Shown here: one piece after another, positions 19,378 to 29,262 of the stretch | How the letters are laid out: each line of letters opens with the position of its first letter | Numbering within the stretch: the first letter of the stretch is position 1 | Origin: Flavobacteriia bacterium | Lineage (GTDB): Bacteria > Bacteroidota > Bacteroidia > Flavobacteriales > Weeksellaceae | DNA: 64,000 bases | Direction: 5' to 3' | NCBI GenBank assembly: GCA_015999765.1 | Contig: JAECQR010000001.1 | Coordinates: 558,001-622,000 of the forward strand | The notes under the pieces: model-generated | Seen by the model: the letters and a program-made list of their open reading frames with translations, nothing else | Told to the model about the DNA's origin: nothing | The model's database searches: none | Position numbers and translations under genes: made by a program

Positions 19378-20877
19378 TTAAAATTTAAATCCGCTTAAAA
19401 AATCGCCAATTTTTCTGTCATTTGCGAGTCTTGGAATTTTATTTTGTCCGCCAAGTTTTCCTTCAGATTTTGCATAATCCTGAAATGCATTTTTCTTCAG
19501 TTTGGTAATTATTAAAGGCTGCAGAATATTTCCAGAAATTAAATCGTCGTAATAAGTATTTCGCTTCCGCATTTCATCGTCGAGATTTTTCCCGAAGCTT
19601 TCCAGATCTTCAGGTTCTTTTTCAAACTCGATAAACCATTCATGATAAGGGAGCCCTTCGGCAGGATTTACCTGTGGAGCAAGGTGAAACTCAGTAATCT
19701 GTGCCGGGAATTTCTCCACAGTAGCTTTCATCGCTTCTTCCACTTCAAATGCGATAACGTGTTCGCCAAAAGCAGAAGTGAAATGTTTTGTTCTTCCGGA
19801 AACTACGATTCTGTATGGTTTTTTTGAAATAAACCGTACAACATCTCCAATCGAATATGCCCAAAGTCCTGAATTTGTGGTTAAAATCAGCGCGTAATCT
19901 TTATGAAGTTCAATGTCTTTTAAAGTGAGTCTTTTTGCTTCCGGTTTTCCGTATTCCTCCAGCGGAACGAATTCATAAAAAATTCCGTGGTTGGTTAAAA
20001 GCAATAAGCCTTCTTTCTGATAATCGTCCTGAAACGCAAAAAACCCTTCACTCGCAGGAAAAGTCTGTATCGTGTCCACCGGTTTCCCGAGAAGTTCATT
20101 CATCTTTTCCCGGTAAGGTTCAAAGTTGACGCCGCCGGTAATGATCAATTGAAGATTTGGGAAAAGCTCCGTAATTTTCTTTCCGTTCCTTTCAATCAGT
20201 TTTTCAAAATACATAATCAGCCACGGCGGAATTCCCGAAATTAAGGTCATGTTTTGCTTTTCGGTTTCTTTTACAATTTCATCAACTTTGGTTTCCCAGT
20301 CTTCGATGAGGTTTGTTGTTTCGCTTGGTAAGCGGTTTTTCTGCAGATAATTCGGGATATGATGGGCAACAATTCCCGAAAGTCTGCCGGTTTTTATACC
20401 GTTGATTTCTTCAAGCTCAGGACTTCCCTGAAGGAAAATCATTTTCCCGGAAACGAAATCTGAATTATTTTTCTGACTGATATAATGAAATATCGCACTT
20501 TGCGCCGCAGCAAGCTGATACGGCATTCCTTCTTTTGAAATCGGGATGTATTTTGACCCGGAAGTGGTTCCGGAAGTTTTCGCAAAATATTCGGGAGTTT
20601 CGGTCCAGAGGATATTTCGCTGGCCTTTTTTTACTTTTTCGATATAAGGTTTTAAATCCTCGTAGTCGGCAATTTTTACCTGATCCTGAAAATCCTGAAT
20701 GTTTTTGATATCTTCAAACTGATGTTCTCTACCAAACAAAGTTTTTTCGGCAGTTTTTACCAGAGAAATCAAGAGTTTTTCCTGATCTTCAACAGCGTTC
20801 TGTTTAAAACTTTCGGTTTGTTTTACGTGCTTCCTGGCCCAGAGTAAAGCAATTTTTTTCTTTATGAAATTTAGCAT
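19378..20877 (-). CDS. GH3 auxin-responsive promoter family protein (acyl-adenylate-type)
   Basis: AKTSGTTSGSKYIPIS, ASEGFFAFQ, GDVVRFISKKPYRIVVSGRTKHFTSAFGEHV. Confidence 0.92.
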   Translation of the reverse strand: MLNFIKKKIALLWARKHVKQTESFKQNAVEDQEKLLISLVKTAEKTLFGREHQFEDIKNIQDFQDQVKIADYEDLKPYIEKVKKGQRNILWTETPEYFAKTSGTTSGSKYIPISKEGMPYQLAAAQSAIFHYISQKNNSDFVSGKMIFLQGSPELEEINGIKTGRLSGIVAHHIPNYLQKNRLPSETTNLIEDWETKVDEIVKETEKQNMTLISGIPPWLIMYFEKLIERNGKKITELFPNLQLIITGGVNFEPYREKMNELLGKPVDTIQTFPASEGFFAFQDDYQKEGLLLLTNHGIFYEFVPLEEYGKPEAKRLTLKDIELHKDYALILTTNSGLWAYSIGDVVRFISKKPYRIVVSGRTKHFTSAFGEHVIAFEVEEAMKATVEKFPAQITEFHLAPQVNPAEGLPYHEWFIEFEKEPEDLESFGKNLDDEMRKRNTYYDDLISGNILQPLIITKLKKNAFQDYAKSEGKLGGQNKIPRLANDRKIGDFLSGFKF

Positions 20878-20881
20878 GAAG

Positions 20882-20889
20882 CAAATTTA
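20882..20889 (-). promoter_or_regulatory. -7 box TAAATTTG, 4 nt before GH3-family ATG
   Basis: Plus-strand CAAATTTA. Confidence 0.55.
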
Positions 20890-20896
20890 AAAGTTT

Positions 20897-21484
20897 TTAG
20901 AAACAAAGTCTTAAACCTAAAGAAAAATTTAACAATGTAGCTTTGGAGTAGTATTTTTCAATTTTTGGATCATCCATTTCTGTAAAAGTATGCATAAAAT
21001 AGAGCCGCGGACCACCAACAAGAACAAGGCTGTTGTTTTTGGTAACGCTGTACAGTGCTTTTCCGCCTAGGAAAAAAGTGTTGCCGCCTTCGGTAAATTT
21101 CTCAATCCTGTAATCGGAATAGCTTTTCAGCTGTGAAAATCCACCGCCGATATTTCCTTCAAAACTCAGTTTTTGATTCACATCATACCGGTAAAGTGCA
21201 TAAATATCAAATAAGGTAAGCTGCGGATTGTGCAGATCGCCAAACACGGAAACATCAGAAACTTCGGAATATCCTTTGTTGAATTCGATTCCTAAACCAA
21301 AGTTTTTATAAAAAGTTCCGGTGAAGCCTGCCCCAAATCCGGTAAAGGTTGTGGTTCCGTCCGCGATAAAATTATTGCCCAATCCGGTAAACGTATTTCC
21401 TTTAAGCTCAAAAGCAAATCTTTCTGAATCCTGAGAAAAGCAGAAGGTGGATATCAGTATAAATAAAAGTAAAATATTTCTCAT
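20897..21484 (-). CDS. Small outer-membrane beta-barrel-like protein (copy A)
   Basis: Signal peptide, alternating beta strands, C-terminal YYSKATLLNFSLGLRLCF. Confidence 0.6.
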   Translation of the reverse strand: MRNILLLFILISTFCFSQDSERFAFELKGNTFTGLGNNFIADGTTTFTGFGAGFTGTFYKNFGLGIEFNKGYSEVSDVSVFGDLHNPQLTLFDIYALYRYDVNQKLSFEGNIGGGFSQLKSYSDYRIEKFTEGGNTFFLGGKALYSVTKNNSLVLVGGPRLYFMHTFTEMDDPKIEKYYSKATLLNFSLGLRLCF

Positions 21485-21855
21485 GGTTCGAGCTGAATTT
21501 GGGGAAACTTAAAAGCAATGTTTTTTGCCGGAAGAATAATAGATAGGGAATCGTATGCGAGTCTGCACTCTGGATCATTCGACGAAAACGCAACAATTTT
21601 TCGGTTTAAAACCAATGATTTTTCTTTTGTAGTTCCGGGTCCGCCGAGTTTAAAATTCCCCTGTGCATCCGTTTGGGTTTCGGAGATTAAAATGTCGTCA
21701 GCAAAAAGTTTTACCGGGATATTCGGCGTATTTGATGAACTTATTTTTCCTTCAGCATAAATTCGGGAATTGCTCACATATTCCGGTTGACAGCCGTTGG
21801 GTGACATTAAAAATGTAAGGGGCAAAACAGCCGAGAAAATAAAGCGGTGTATCAT
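21481..21855 (-). CDS. Small lipoprotein-like secreted protein (copy A)
   Basis: Signal with Cys (SPNGC); AEGKISS...LFADDILISETQTDAQGNFKLGGP. Confidence 0.55.
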   Translation of the reverse strand: MIHRFIFSAVLPLTFLMSPNGCQPEYVSNSRIYAEGKISSSNTPNIPVKLFADDILISETQTDAQGNFKLGGPGTTKEKSLVLNRKIVAFSSNDPECRLAYDSLSIILPAKNIAFKFPQIQLEP

Positions 21856-21897
21856 AATATGTTTTTTTAGGTAGTTTTTTCGGGAACAGAACGAAAG

Positions 21898-22497
21898 CTA
21901 AAAATTATATCGGTAACCTACGCTTAGACTCACAAATGTAGAATTACTGTAGTATTTACGGATCTCCGGATTTTCATTGTAAATGTTGCCGTAGTAGAAG
22001 TTGGCTTTCAAAGCTACAAAAACCTGCTGAGGTCCGTCTAAAGTATAAATTGCTTTGCCACCAAGATGGAAGCCCATTGCGTTGTTTTTAAGTTTTTCAC
22101 TTTTGTCGAGATAAAGGTTGGTAAGGCGGTAATAACTGAATCCTGCCATTTCCTCGACCATAAAATCGTCCGAAATGTTTTCTCGGTGCGTTAAAAATAC
22201 ATCCACAACAGTCATTCTTGGCGAACCGATATTGCCGTACAAATTCTGCTCACCATATTTCACGTTCGAGAACAGCTCACTGTAATCCAGACCAATCCCA
22301 AAATTAATCGGAGTCATTAAATTCCCTCCGAAACCGAAACCGTAAAAAGGCTGCAGATTCTTTGCGAGAGAATTGTTTCCCAATGGTTTCATTGCCAAAA
22401 CCTTTACATCGATATTCGAAACTACATCCAAACCTTTTTTCTTTTGAGAAAACAGAATGGCAGACGTGAATATCAGCAATAAAATCAATGTTCTCAT
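21898..22497 (-). CDS. Small outer-membrane beta-barrel-like protein (copy B, paralog of 20897-21484)
   Basis: Signal peptide; C-terminal YYSNSTFVSLSVGYRYNF. Confidence 0.6.
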   Translation of the reverse strand: MRTLILLLIFTSAILFSQKKKGLDVVSNIDVKVLAMKPLGNNSLAKNLQPFYGFGFGGNLMTPINFGIGLDYSELFSNVKYGEQNLYGNIGSPRMTVVDVFLTHRENISDDFMVEEMAGFSYYRLTNLYLDKSEKLKNNAMGFHLGGKAIYTLDGPQQVFVALKANFYYGNIYNENPEIRKYYSNSTFVSLSVGYRYNF

Positions 22498-22871
22498 TTC
22501 TCAAGCATGATTTCGTTAAACTTTATATAGGTAATTCCGGCCGGAACATCGATTTTGAAACCGTCATCTGATAAAGTAAGACCGGATTTTTCTGTATCGA
22601 AGGATTTAATTTTATCTGTAGAAATCAGTGAAAATCCTGAATTCCCAATAGGTCCGGAAACTTTGAATCCGCCACCGGACTCCAGCATTGTTTCGGCAAC
22701 CATTACATTATCGCTGAGGATTCTTAAAAAAAATGTATTGTAATTTACGGACGCCGACACAATTTTTCCTTCTGCGTAGGCGCGGGGATTTTCACTTGAG
22801 TCAGTATTGCAGCCTTGAAAAAAAAGTGCGCTAAACAATAAAACCGAAACTACATTGAGTTTTATTTTCAT
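22494..22871 (-). CDS. Small lipoprotein (copy B, paralog of 21481-21855)
   Basis: Lipobox LFFQGC; AEGKIVSAS...ILSDNVMVAETMLESGGGFKVSGP. Confidence 0.6.
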   Translation of the reverse strand: MKIKLNVVSVLLFSALFFQGCNTDSSENPRAYAEGKIVSASVNYNTFFLRILSDNVMVAETMLESGGGFKVSGPIGNSGFSLISTDKIKSFDTEKSGLTLSDDGFKIDVPAGITYIKFNEIMLEK

Positions 22872-22898
22872 CAGGAAATATTTTTTTTAAAAATACAA

Positions 22899-22927
22899 AA
22901 ACTGCCTCAATAAAATTGAAGCAGTTT
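22899..22927 (-). terminator. Terminator of downstream lipoprotein gene
   Basis: AAACTGC-c-TCAAT...ATTGA-a-GCAGTTT, T-tract on minus strand. Confidence 0.75.
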
Positions 22928-22947
22928 CGGTTAGTATGAAGATTGGG

Positions 22948-23376
22948 TTACCTTACAGCATTTGCTGTCCAGGTTTTTCCGTCTTTGGAATAAAGAATTT
23001 TAAGGTCTTTGTTATCGATTCGGATATATGAAGTAGCAGTAGAACCAACCATTACCAAGGTGTTATCACCCGTTTTTTCAAACTCAACGCCATTAAGATC
23101 TGGAATTCCATCAGAAAATCTGAAATTATACTTTGTACCGCTAGCAATTTTGGTTACAAAAACGCTACCGTTATCTTTCGAAATGGAAGTTGTGCCGTCG
23201 TTATAAGAAATACTTCCGTTGTAGGTTCCTGCAAAGAAATCGTTGTCGGCTGGATCGTCATCGCGGCTACAGGATGTAAGTAAGGTGACTGAGAATACCA
23301 GCATCAAAATACCCAGAAATCTAACTGCATTTTTGAATGTTGAATTTTTCTTTGATTTTAAGTTTGTAATTTTCAT
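22948..23376 (-). CDS. Lipoprotein of unknown function (start placed at internal ATG; ORF track extends to 23415)
   Basis: Signal peptide VTLLTSCSRDDD lipobox; MKITNL start preferred. Confidence 0.55.
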   Translation of the reverse strand: MKITNLKSKKNSTFKNAVRFLGILMLVFSVTLLTSCSRDDDPADNDFFAGTYNGSISYNDGTTSISKDNGSVFVTKIASGTKYNFRFSDGIPDLNGVEFEKTGDNTLVMVGSTATSYIRIDNKDLKILYSKDGKTWTANAVR

Positions 23377-23559
23377 AATACTTTTTTTAAATGTTAATGT
23401 TGTGGGTTTTTTCAAACATTATGCCATCAACTCATAATTGATTTGTTTTAACTTTAATTAGCAATATTTTTCAAAATGATATGGATTTTATTTTTTAAGA
23501 GATTAAAAAATAGCTTTTCTGTAATTCGAGGTAAAATTTACATTCTCAGAAATATACCT

Positions 23560-23567
23560 TAAATTTG
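23560..23567 (+). promoter_or_regulatory. -7 box TAAATTTG upstream of mfd
   Basis: TTTA-N19-TAAATTTG. Confidence 0.5.
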
Positions 23568-23577
23568 TGCATTCAGA

Positions 23578-23607
23578 ACGGTTTCGGAATTTCCCGAAAT
23601 CGTTTTT
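23578..23607 (+). promoter_or_regulatory. Terminator-like hairpin in mfd leader
   Basis: ACGGTTTCGG-loop-CCGAAATCGT followed by TTTT. Confidence 0.45.
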
Positions 23608-23650
23608 GCCGTTTGTTTTTTTACGAAACGGTTTAAATTTTAATTAAAGA

Positions 23651-26600
23651 ATGCAGTTAAAAGCCATACACGAAACTTTTCTTCCCGATATGTTGCGAAA
23701 CGAATTCGGCAGAGAAATCTTTAAGAATATAGAAACACATCAGCACATCTCTGTGAAAGGATTTGCCGGTTCGTCGCCCTCAGTTTTTGCGGCAGAATTA
23801 TTTCTTACGCAAAAGAAAACCATACTGTATCTTATTGAGGATAAGGAAGAATCACTTTATGTGACTTCCGAAATGGAGGACTTATTGGGTAAGGAGAACA
23901 TTCTTTATTTCCCGGCAACTCATTTGGAGCCTTACCAGATCGAGAAAACCCAGAATGCAAATCTCGTCCTTAGAACTGAAGTGCTGAACAAGTTGAACTC
24001 CGCAAAAAGACCAAAAGTAATCGTTGCCGGATTTTCAGCATTGTCGGAGAAAGTCCTGAAGAAAGAAGACTTCAAAGCGATTTCTCATCAGATTAAAGTA
24101 GGCGAAAGTTTAGACTTTGATTTTACAGAAGAATTGCTGCAGCAGTTCAATTTCAACTTAACAGATTTTGTTTCGGAGCCCGGTGAGTTTTCTGTGCGCG
24201 GAGGCATTGTAGATGTTTTTTCATACTCGAATGAAGAACCTTACCGAATTACGTTTTTCGGAAACGAGATCGAAAGCATCAAAACCTTCAACATTGAAAC
24301 CCAGCTAACCAACGGAAAAGTAAATGAATTTCAGTTGGTTTCGAATATGAATTTCGCGGTTTCCGGAAATAAAGTTTCTCTGTTTGAACTTTTACCGAAA
24401 GACAGTTTCGTTGTTTCTAAAAACGCTTTTTTAGGCGTAAAGAAAAACCGAGATTTCTACGCGAAAGCCGAAGAAAGATTTGAAACGCTGAGCAAAGAAA
24501 TCAGTCACAGAGCGCCGGCCGAACTCTTTTTAACAGATGAGGATTTGCTGAAGGACTATCAGAAATTCAGAAGCATTGATTTCACCTTAGAAGAATTACG
24601 GATTCCGGATAATTTCACCGTTCAGATTAACCAAACCCCGCAGCCGACTTTTCATAAAAACTTTGAACTTCTCATTGAGGATTTGGTTGAAAAACGCGAT
24701 TCCGATTATGATATCTGGATTTCTTTTTCCACAGAAAAACAAAAGGAAAGACTTGAATCCATCTTTGAAGAATTGGGAAGTTTCGGTTTAGGTGAGCAGG
24801 AATTACCTTTCAAATCCTTTAAATCTGAACTGCATGAAGGGTTTCTGGATCTTGACCATAAAATATCGGTGTATACCGATCACCAGATTTTCGACCGTTA
24901 TCAAAGATTCAAATCGAAGAATACTTTCGCCAAATCCGAACAGCTCACACTGAAGGATTTGATGCAGATGAAAGTGGGCGATTACATCACGCACATCGAT
25001 CACGGAATTGGGAAATTCATGGGATTGGTGAAAGTGAACAATAATGGGAAAGTTCAGGAATGTTTTAAACTCGTTTACAAAAACGGAGATTTACTGTATG
25101 TAAGCATTCATTCGCTTCATAAGATCTCAAAATATAATGGCCCCGACGGTCGCGAAATCGTGTTGAGTAAACTCGGTTCTCCCGCCTGGAAATCCTTAAA
25201 ACAGAAAACAAAAGCCAAAGTAAAGCAGATCGCTTTCGACTTAATAAGGTTGTATGCGCAGCGGAAAACCGCCAAAGGTTTTGCTTTCACCCCGGACACT
25301 TATCTCCAGAACGAACTCGAAGCCAGTTTTATTTACGAAGACACACCTGATCAGGAGAAGGCGACCGTCGACGTAAAAAAAGACATGGAAAATGATACCG
25401 TGATGGATCGTCTGATCTGTGGCGACGTAGGTTTCGGGAAAACAGAAATTGCAGTAAGAGCTGCTTTCAAAGCGGCAACTGACGGGAAACAGGTTGCGAT
25501 TTTGGTTCCGACCACTATTTTAGCATTTCAGCATTTCCGGAGTTTTAAAGAAAGACTCAAAGATTTCCCGGTGAATATTTCCTACATGAACCGCTTCAGA
25601 ACCGCGAAACAGAAAGCGGAAACACTGAAAGGACTGGAAGACGGAAAAGTAGATATCGTAATCGGGACGCATCAGTTGGTGGGAAGTTCGGTGAAATTTA
25701 AAGATTTGGGGCTTTTAATTATTGATGAAGAACATAAATTCGGAGTTTCAGTAAAAGACAAACTCAAAACTTTGAAGAATAACATTGATACACTGACTTT
25801 AACCGCAACCCCAATTCCAAGAACGCTGCAGTTTTCCTTAATGGCCGCGAGGGATTTGTCCGTCATTAAAACACCGCCGCCAAACCGCCAGCCGGTTGAT
25901 ACAAGCATAATCGGCTTCAGTGAAGAAATTATCCGCGATGCGGTTTCTTACGAAATTCAGCGTGATGGACAGGTGTATTTCATTAACAACAGAATCGAAA
26001 ATCTTAAAGATATCGCAGGCCTTATTCAAAGGTTAGTTCCGGACGCAAAAGTAATTACCGGCCACGGACAGATGGAAGGAAAGCAGCTGGAACGGAATGT
26101 CCTTGATTTTATGGAAGGGAAATACGATGTTCTGGTTTCCACAACAATCGTTGAAAGTGGAGTGGATGTTCCGAATGCAAACACGATTTTCATCAATGAT
26201 GCACAGCGTTTCGGGATGGCAGATCTGCACCAGATGCGCGGAAGAGTCGGGCGTAGCAACCGGAAAGCTTTCTGTTATCTCATCACGCCGCCTTTCGATA
26301 TGATGACTTCTGATGCAAGAAAAAGATTGGAAGCCATTGAGCAGTTTTCGGATCTGGGAAGCGGTTTTCAGATTGCGATGAAAGACTTGGAAATACGGGC
26401 TGCGGGAGATTTGCTGGGCGGCGAGCAGAGCGGTTTTATTAATGAGATGGGTTTTGATACGTACCAGAAAATCATGCAGGAAGCACTCGAAGAATTACAG
26501 AATGATGAAGAATTTGGTGAACTTTTCGAAAATGAAGAAGACCGTAAAAAACTCTTTAAATCAACCAAAGAAGTAAATATCGATACGGATCTTGAATTGA

Positions 26601-27031
26601 TGCTTCCCGATTCTTATGTTCAGAGTATTGAAGAAAGACTTTCGCTTTATCAGAAACTGGCGGAAATTCAGAATAAAGAAGAACTTCAGAAATTTGAAAA
26701 CGAACTGACAGACCGTTTCGGTAAATTACCTTCTGAAGCCAGAAATCTTCTGAAATCGGTAGAATTAAAGTGGATTGCCGCAGAAATCGGTTTTGATAAA
26801 ATCGTAGTGAAAAACGGAGTTTTTCTCGGATATTTCCCGCCAAATCCTCAGGACAAATTTTACCAGAGCGAAAAGTTCAGGCATATCATTTCCTATTTAA
26901 GTCAGAATCCGAAGGATGCTACTTTGAAGGAGAAGCATTCCGCGGACGGTAATCAGCTGATGATGCGCAAAGAAAATGTGCAGCATGTGGATGAGGTGAA
27001 TGCGGTTTTAGAGAGGATTCTCTCGAAATAA
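23651..27031 (+). CDS. mfd: Transcription-repair coupling factor
   Basis: RID-like HIDHGIGKFMGL, helicase motifs GDVGFGKTEIAVRAAFKA, DEEHKFGV, LTATPIPRTL, QMRGRVGRS. Confidence 0.97.
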   Translation: MQLKAIHETFLPDMLRNEFGREIFKNIETHQHISVKGFAGSSPSVFAAELFLTQKKTILYLIEDKEESLYVTSEMEDLLGKENILYFPATHLEPYQIEKTQNANLVLRTEVLNKLNSAKRPKVIVAGFSALSEKVLKKEDFKAISHQIKVGESLDFDFTEELLQQFNFNLTDFVSEPGEFSVRGGIVDVFSYSNEEPYRITFFGNEIESIKTFNIETQLTNGKVNEFQLVSNMNFAVSGNKVSLFELLPKDSFVVSKNAFLGVKKNRDFYAKAEERFETLSKEISHRAPAELFLTDEDLLKDYQKFRSIDFTLEELRIPDNFTVQINQTPQPTFHKNFELLIEDLVEKRDSDYDIWISFSTEKQKERLESIFEELGSFGLGEQELPFKSFKSELHEGFLDLDHKISVYTDHQIFDRYQRFKSKNTFAKSEQLTLKDLMQMKVGDYITHIDHGIGKFMGLVKVNNNGKVQECFKLVYKNGDLLYVSIHSLHKISKYNGPDGREIVLSKLGSPAWKSLKQKTKAKVKQIAFDLIRLYAQRKTAKGFAFTPDTYLQNELEASFIYEDTPDQEKATVDVKKDMENDTVMDRLICGDVGFGKTEIAVRAAFKAATDGKQVAILVPTTILAFQHFRSFKERLKDFPVNISYMNRFRTAKQKAETLKGLEDGKVDIVIGTHQLVGSSVKFKDLGLLIIDEEHKFGVSVKDKLKTLKNNIDTLTLTATPIPRTLQFSLMAARDLSVIKTPPPNRQPVDTSIIGFSEEIIRDAVSYEIQRDGQVYFINNRIENLKDIAGLIQRLVPDAKVITGHGQMEGKQLERNVLDFMEGKYDVLVSTTIVESGVDVPNANTIFINDAQRFGMADLHQMRGRVGRSNRKAFCYLITPPFDMMTSDARKRLEAIEQFSDLGSGFQIAMKDLEIRAAGDLLGGEQSGFINEMGFDTYQKIMQEALEELQNDEEFGELFENEEDRKKLFKSTKEVNIDTDLELMLPDSYVQSIEERLSLYQKLAEIQNKEELQKFENELTDRFGKLPSEARNLLKSVELKWIAAEIGFDKIVVKNGVFLGYFPPNPQDKFYQSEKFRHIISYLSQNPKDATLKEKHSADGNQLMMRKENVQHVDEVNAVLERILSK

Positions 27032-27084
27032 TGAATAAGTTAAGATCTCAAAAAAAAGTTTACTTTTGTTAAAATTAAATTCTG

Positions 27085-27978
27085 ATGAATAAAGTCCTGC
27101 ATGTTTTCTCTTTCCTGTTTGCCATCATGGTTTTGTACTCTTGTGAATCAAGCCGCGCAGAAAACGGTGATTTACTTAACGGTATTGATGGAACCGGAAC
27201 CCCGCCCGGAACTGGCGGCGGGTCAAGTACAGACAAAGTTTTAAAGAAAGTGATCATTGTAGACAGCGAGGGGATTTCATCAGTATTTACGTATAATTAT
27301 ACGGCCGGTAAACTTACCACTGCACATTTTGAAGGTGACGGTGAAAAGACAGATTACACCTTATCCTACGAGAATAATTTACTTTCTAAGCTAACTATTC
27401 TTCAAGACGACGGCAGTACTGAACTTACTACGACACTCAATTTAACGTACAATGGCGGTAAGGTTGCAATGGCCTCCGGAAATATGACGGGCGGCGGACA
27501 GGAACTCATGAGAAATGAGACAAATTTTCTTTATGATTCAACCGGTAAACTAAAAAAAGTGGACACCGTAATGCTTATGGAAGATCTGGATAATCCGGGA
27601 ACATACAAGCCTGCAACCAAAATGGTGAGCGACCTGTTGTTTACCGGAAACAACCTGTCTCAATGGAAAATGACGATGACCACGATTGCCCCACCGCCAA
27701 TTGTGATTCCGCCGATTGTTTTTGACATTAAATTAAGTAATTACGACAGCAATAAAAACCCTTGGGCGACGCTTCCTGTGGAATTTACCATTGCAGGCGC
27801 TCATTTTATGACAGGAACCAACGCGTTCACAGGATTATCTATGAATAATTACAAAACCGTATCGGTTACGTCTTCAGCGGGCAACGATGGCGGAACGTAT
27901 GCATATACGTACGACAATGCTGGTTACCCGACCAAAGCCGTCTCCACAGCGGGTACATTTACCTTCGAATATCAATAA
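27085..27978 (+). CDS. Lipoprotein with YD-like repeat character
   Basis: Lipobox VLYSCESS; repeated (Y/F)(T)Y...GK(L/V) strands. Confidence 0.6.
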   Translation: MNKVLHVFSFLFAIMVLYSCESSRAENGDLLNGIDGTGTPPGTGGGSSTDKVLKKVIIVDSEGISSVFTYNYTAGKLTTAHFEGDGEKTDYTLSYENNLLSKLTILQDDGSTELTTTLNLTYNGGKVAMASGNMTGGGQELMRNETNFLYDSTGKLKKVDTVMLMEDLDNPGTYKPATKMVSDLLFTGNNLSQWKMTMTTIAPPPIVIPPIVFDIKLSNYDSNKNPWATLPVEFTIAGAHFMTGTNAFTGLSMNNYKTVSVTSSAGNDGGTYAYTYDNAGYPTKAVSTAGTFTFEYQ

Positions 27979-27984
27979 AAATCA

Positions 27985-28548
27985 ATGAAATACCTTATCG
28001 TCGGTCTCGGCAACAAAGGAGATGAATATACTGAAACCCGGCATAACGTCGGGTTTAAAGTTGCTGAAAAAATCGCCGAAACTATTGAAGCTCCGTTTAA
28101 ATCTTCAAACTTCGGTTTAGTTGCTGAAGGAAAATATAAAGGCAGAAAAGTCTTTATTCTTAAGCCTGATACTTACATGAATCTTTCAGGAAATGCGGTG
28201 AAATTCTGGCTTCAGAAAGAGAATATTCCTTTGGAGAATTTAATGATTGTCACGGATGATCTTGCTTTGCCTTTCGGAACTTTAAGAATGAAAATGAAAG
28301 GTTCCGACGCCGGACACAACGGTTTGAAAAGCATTCAGGAACAGCTTCAGACTCAGAATTATCCACGATTACGTTTTGGGATTTCTGCAGATTTCTCCGA
28401 AGGGAAGCAGGTAGATTATGTTCTTGGAAAATGGGAAAGTGAGGAAAAAGAAAAACTTCCCGAAAGAATCGAGAAGTTTTCCAAAGCATGTCTGTCATTC
28501 GTTTTCGCGGGAATACAGAATACGATGACCGCTTTTAACGGGAAATAG
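27985..28548 (+). CDS. pth: Peptidyl-tRNA hydrolase
   Basis: MKYLIVGLGNKGDEYTETRHNVGF, KPDTYMNLSG, GSDAGHNGLKSI. Confidence 0.97.
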   Translation: MKYLIVGLGNKGDEYTETRHNVGFKVAEKIAETIEAPFKSSNFGLVAEGKYKGRKVFILKPDTYMNLSGNAVKFWLQKENIPLENLMIVTDDLALPFGTLRMKMKGSDAGHNGLKSIQEQLQTQNYPRLRFGISADFSEGKQVDYVLGKWESEEKEKLPERIEKFSKACLSFVFAGIQNTMTAFNGK

Positions 28549-29227
28549 CCATTTCGAAGGTCTGCGCTTCCAATTCCGCTTCCATATTTTCGTCTAGCCA
28601 TGTTACAATTCCGCTTTCGACGCAATAGTTGGCACCCACAATTTTAATTTTTCCGTCTTTCTCCAGTTGATTCAGCGTAGTACTCTGCTGACGGATATCC
28701 TCCATCGTTTTCCGGATATTGCAAACGTTAAGTCTTTCCAGAAGATCGCTGTTTGACGACGAACGTTCTTCGCCTTCTTTAATCAAACCGTCAATACAGC
28801 CCTGAAAATGACCAACAAGATGGTTAAGGTTTTCCATGCCCATTCCTTCAATGCTTTGTGCGTCCAAACCGCCTTTCAGAGCGCCGCATTTAGTGTGCCC
28901 GAGGACCACTACCAATTTGGAACCGGCAACATTACAGCCAAACTCCATAGAACCAAGAATATCTTTATTCACAAAGTTTCCGGCGATTCTTACGCTGAAA
29001 ATATCGCCTAAGCCCTGATCAAAAATCAGTTCTGCAGAAGTACGGCTGTCGATACAGCTAAGTATTACTGCAAATGGCCACTGCCCGGCGCGCGTATCGT
29101 TTACCTGCTCGAGCAGATTGCGGTTCATTTTTAGGTTCTGCACAAAGCGTTGGTTTCCTTCTTTAAGAAAATTAAGTGCTTTTTCTGGTGTTGTTGTAGA
29201 TTGTGTTTCTAAGGTATGTGCTTTCAT
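28535..29227 (-). CDS. Beta-carbonic anhydrase
   Basis: CIDSRTSAE...VLGHTKCGAL zinc-ligand motifs. Confidence 0.92.
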   Translation of the reverse strand: MKAHTLETQSTTTPEKALNFLKEGNQRFVQNLKMNRNLLEQVNDTRAGQWPFAVILSCIDSRTSAELIFDQGLGDIFSVRIAGNFVNKDILGSMEFGCNVAGSKLVVVLGHTKCGALKGGLDAQSIEGMGMENLNHLVGHFQGCIDGLIKEGEERSSSNSDLLERLNVCNIRKTMEDIRQQSTTLNQLEKDGKIKIVGANYCVESGIVTWLDENMEAELEAQTFEMAISR

Positions 29228-29262
29228 TTATTTATTTTAAAGTTGATGTTGATTTTTTTAAG

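Noticed and set aside
19378-20877. Plant-like GH3 gene as a recent eukaryote-to-bacteria transfer
   Set aside because: GH3-family proteins are common in Bacteroidota; nothing here suggests recent transfer
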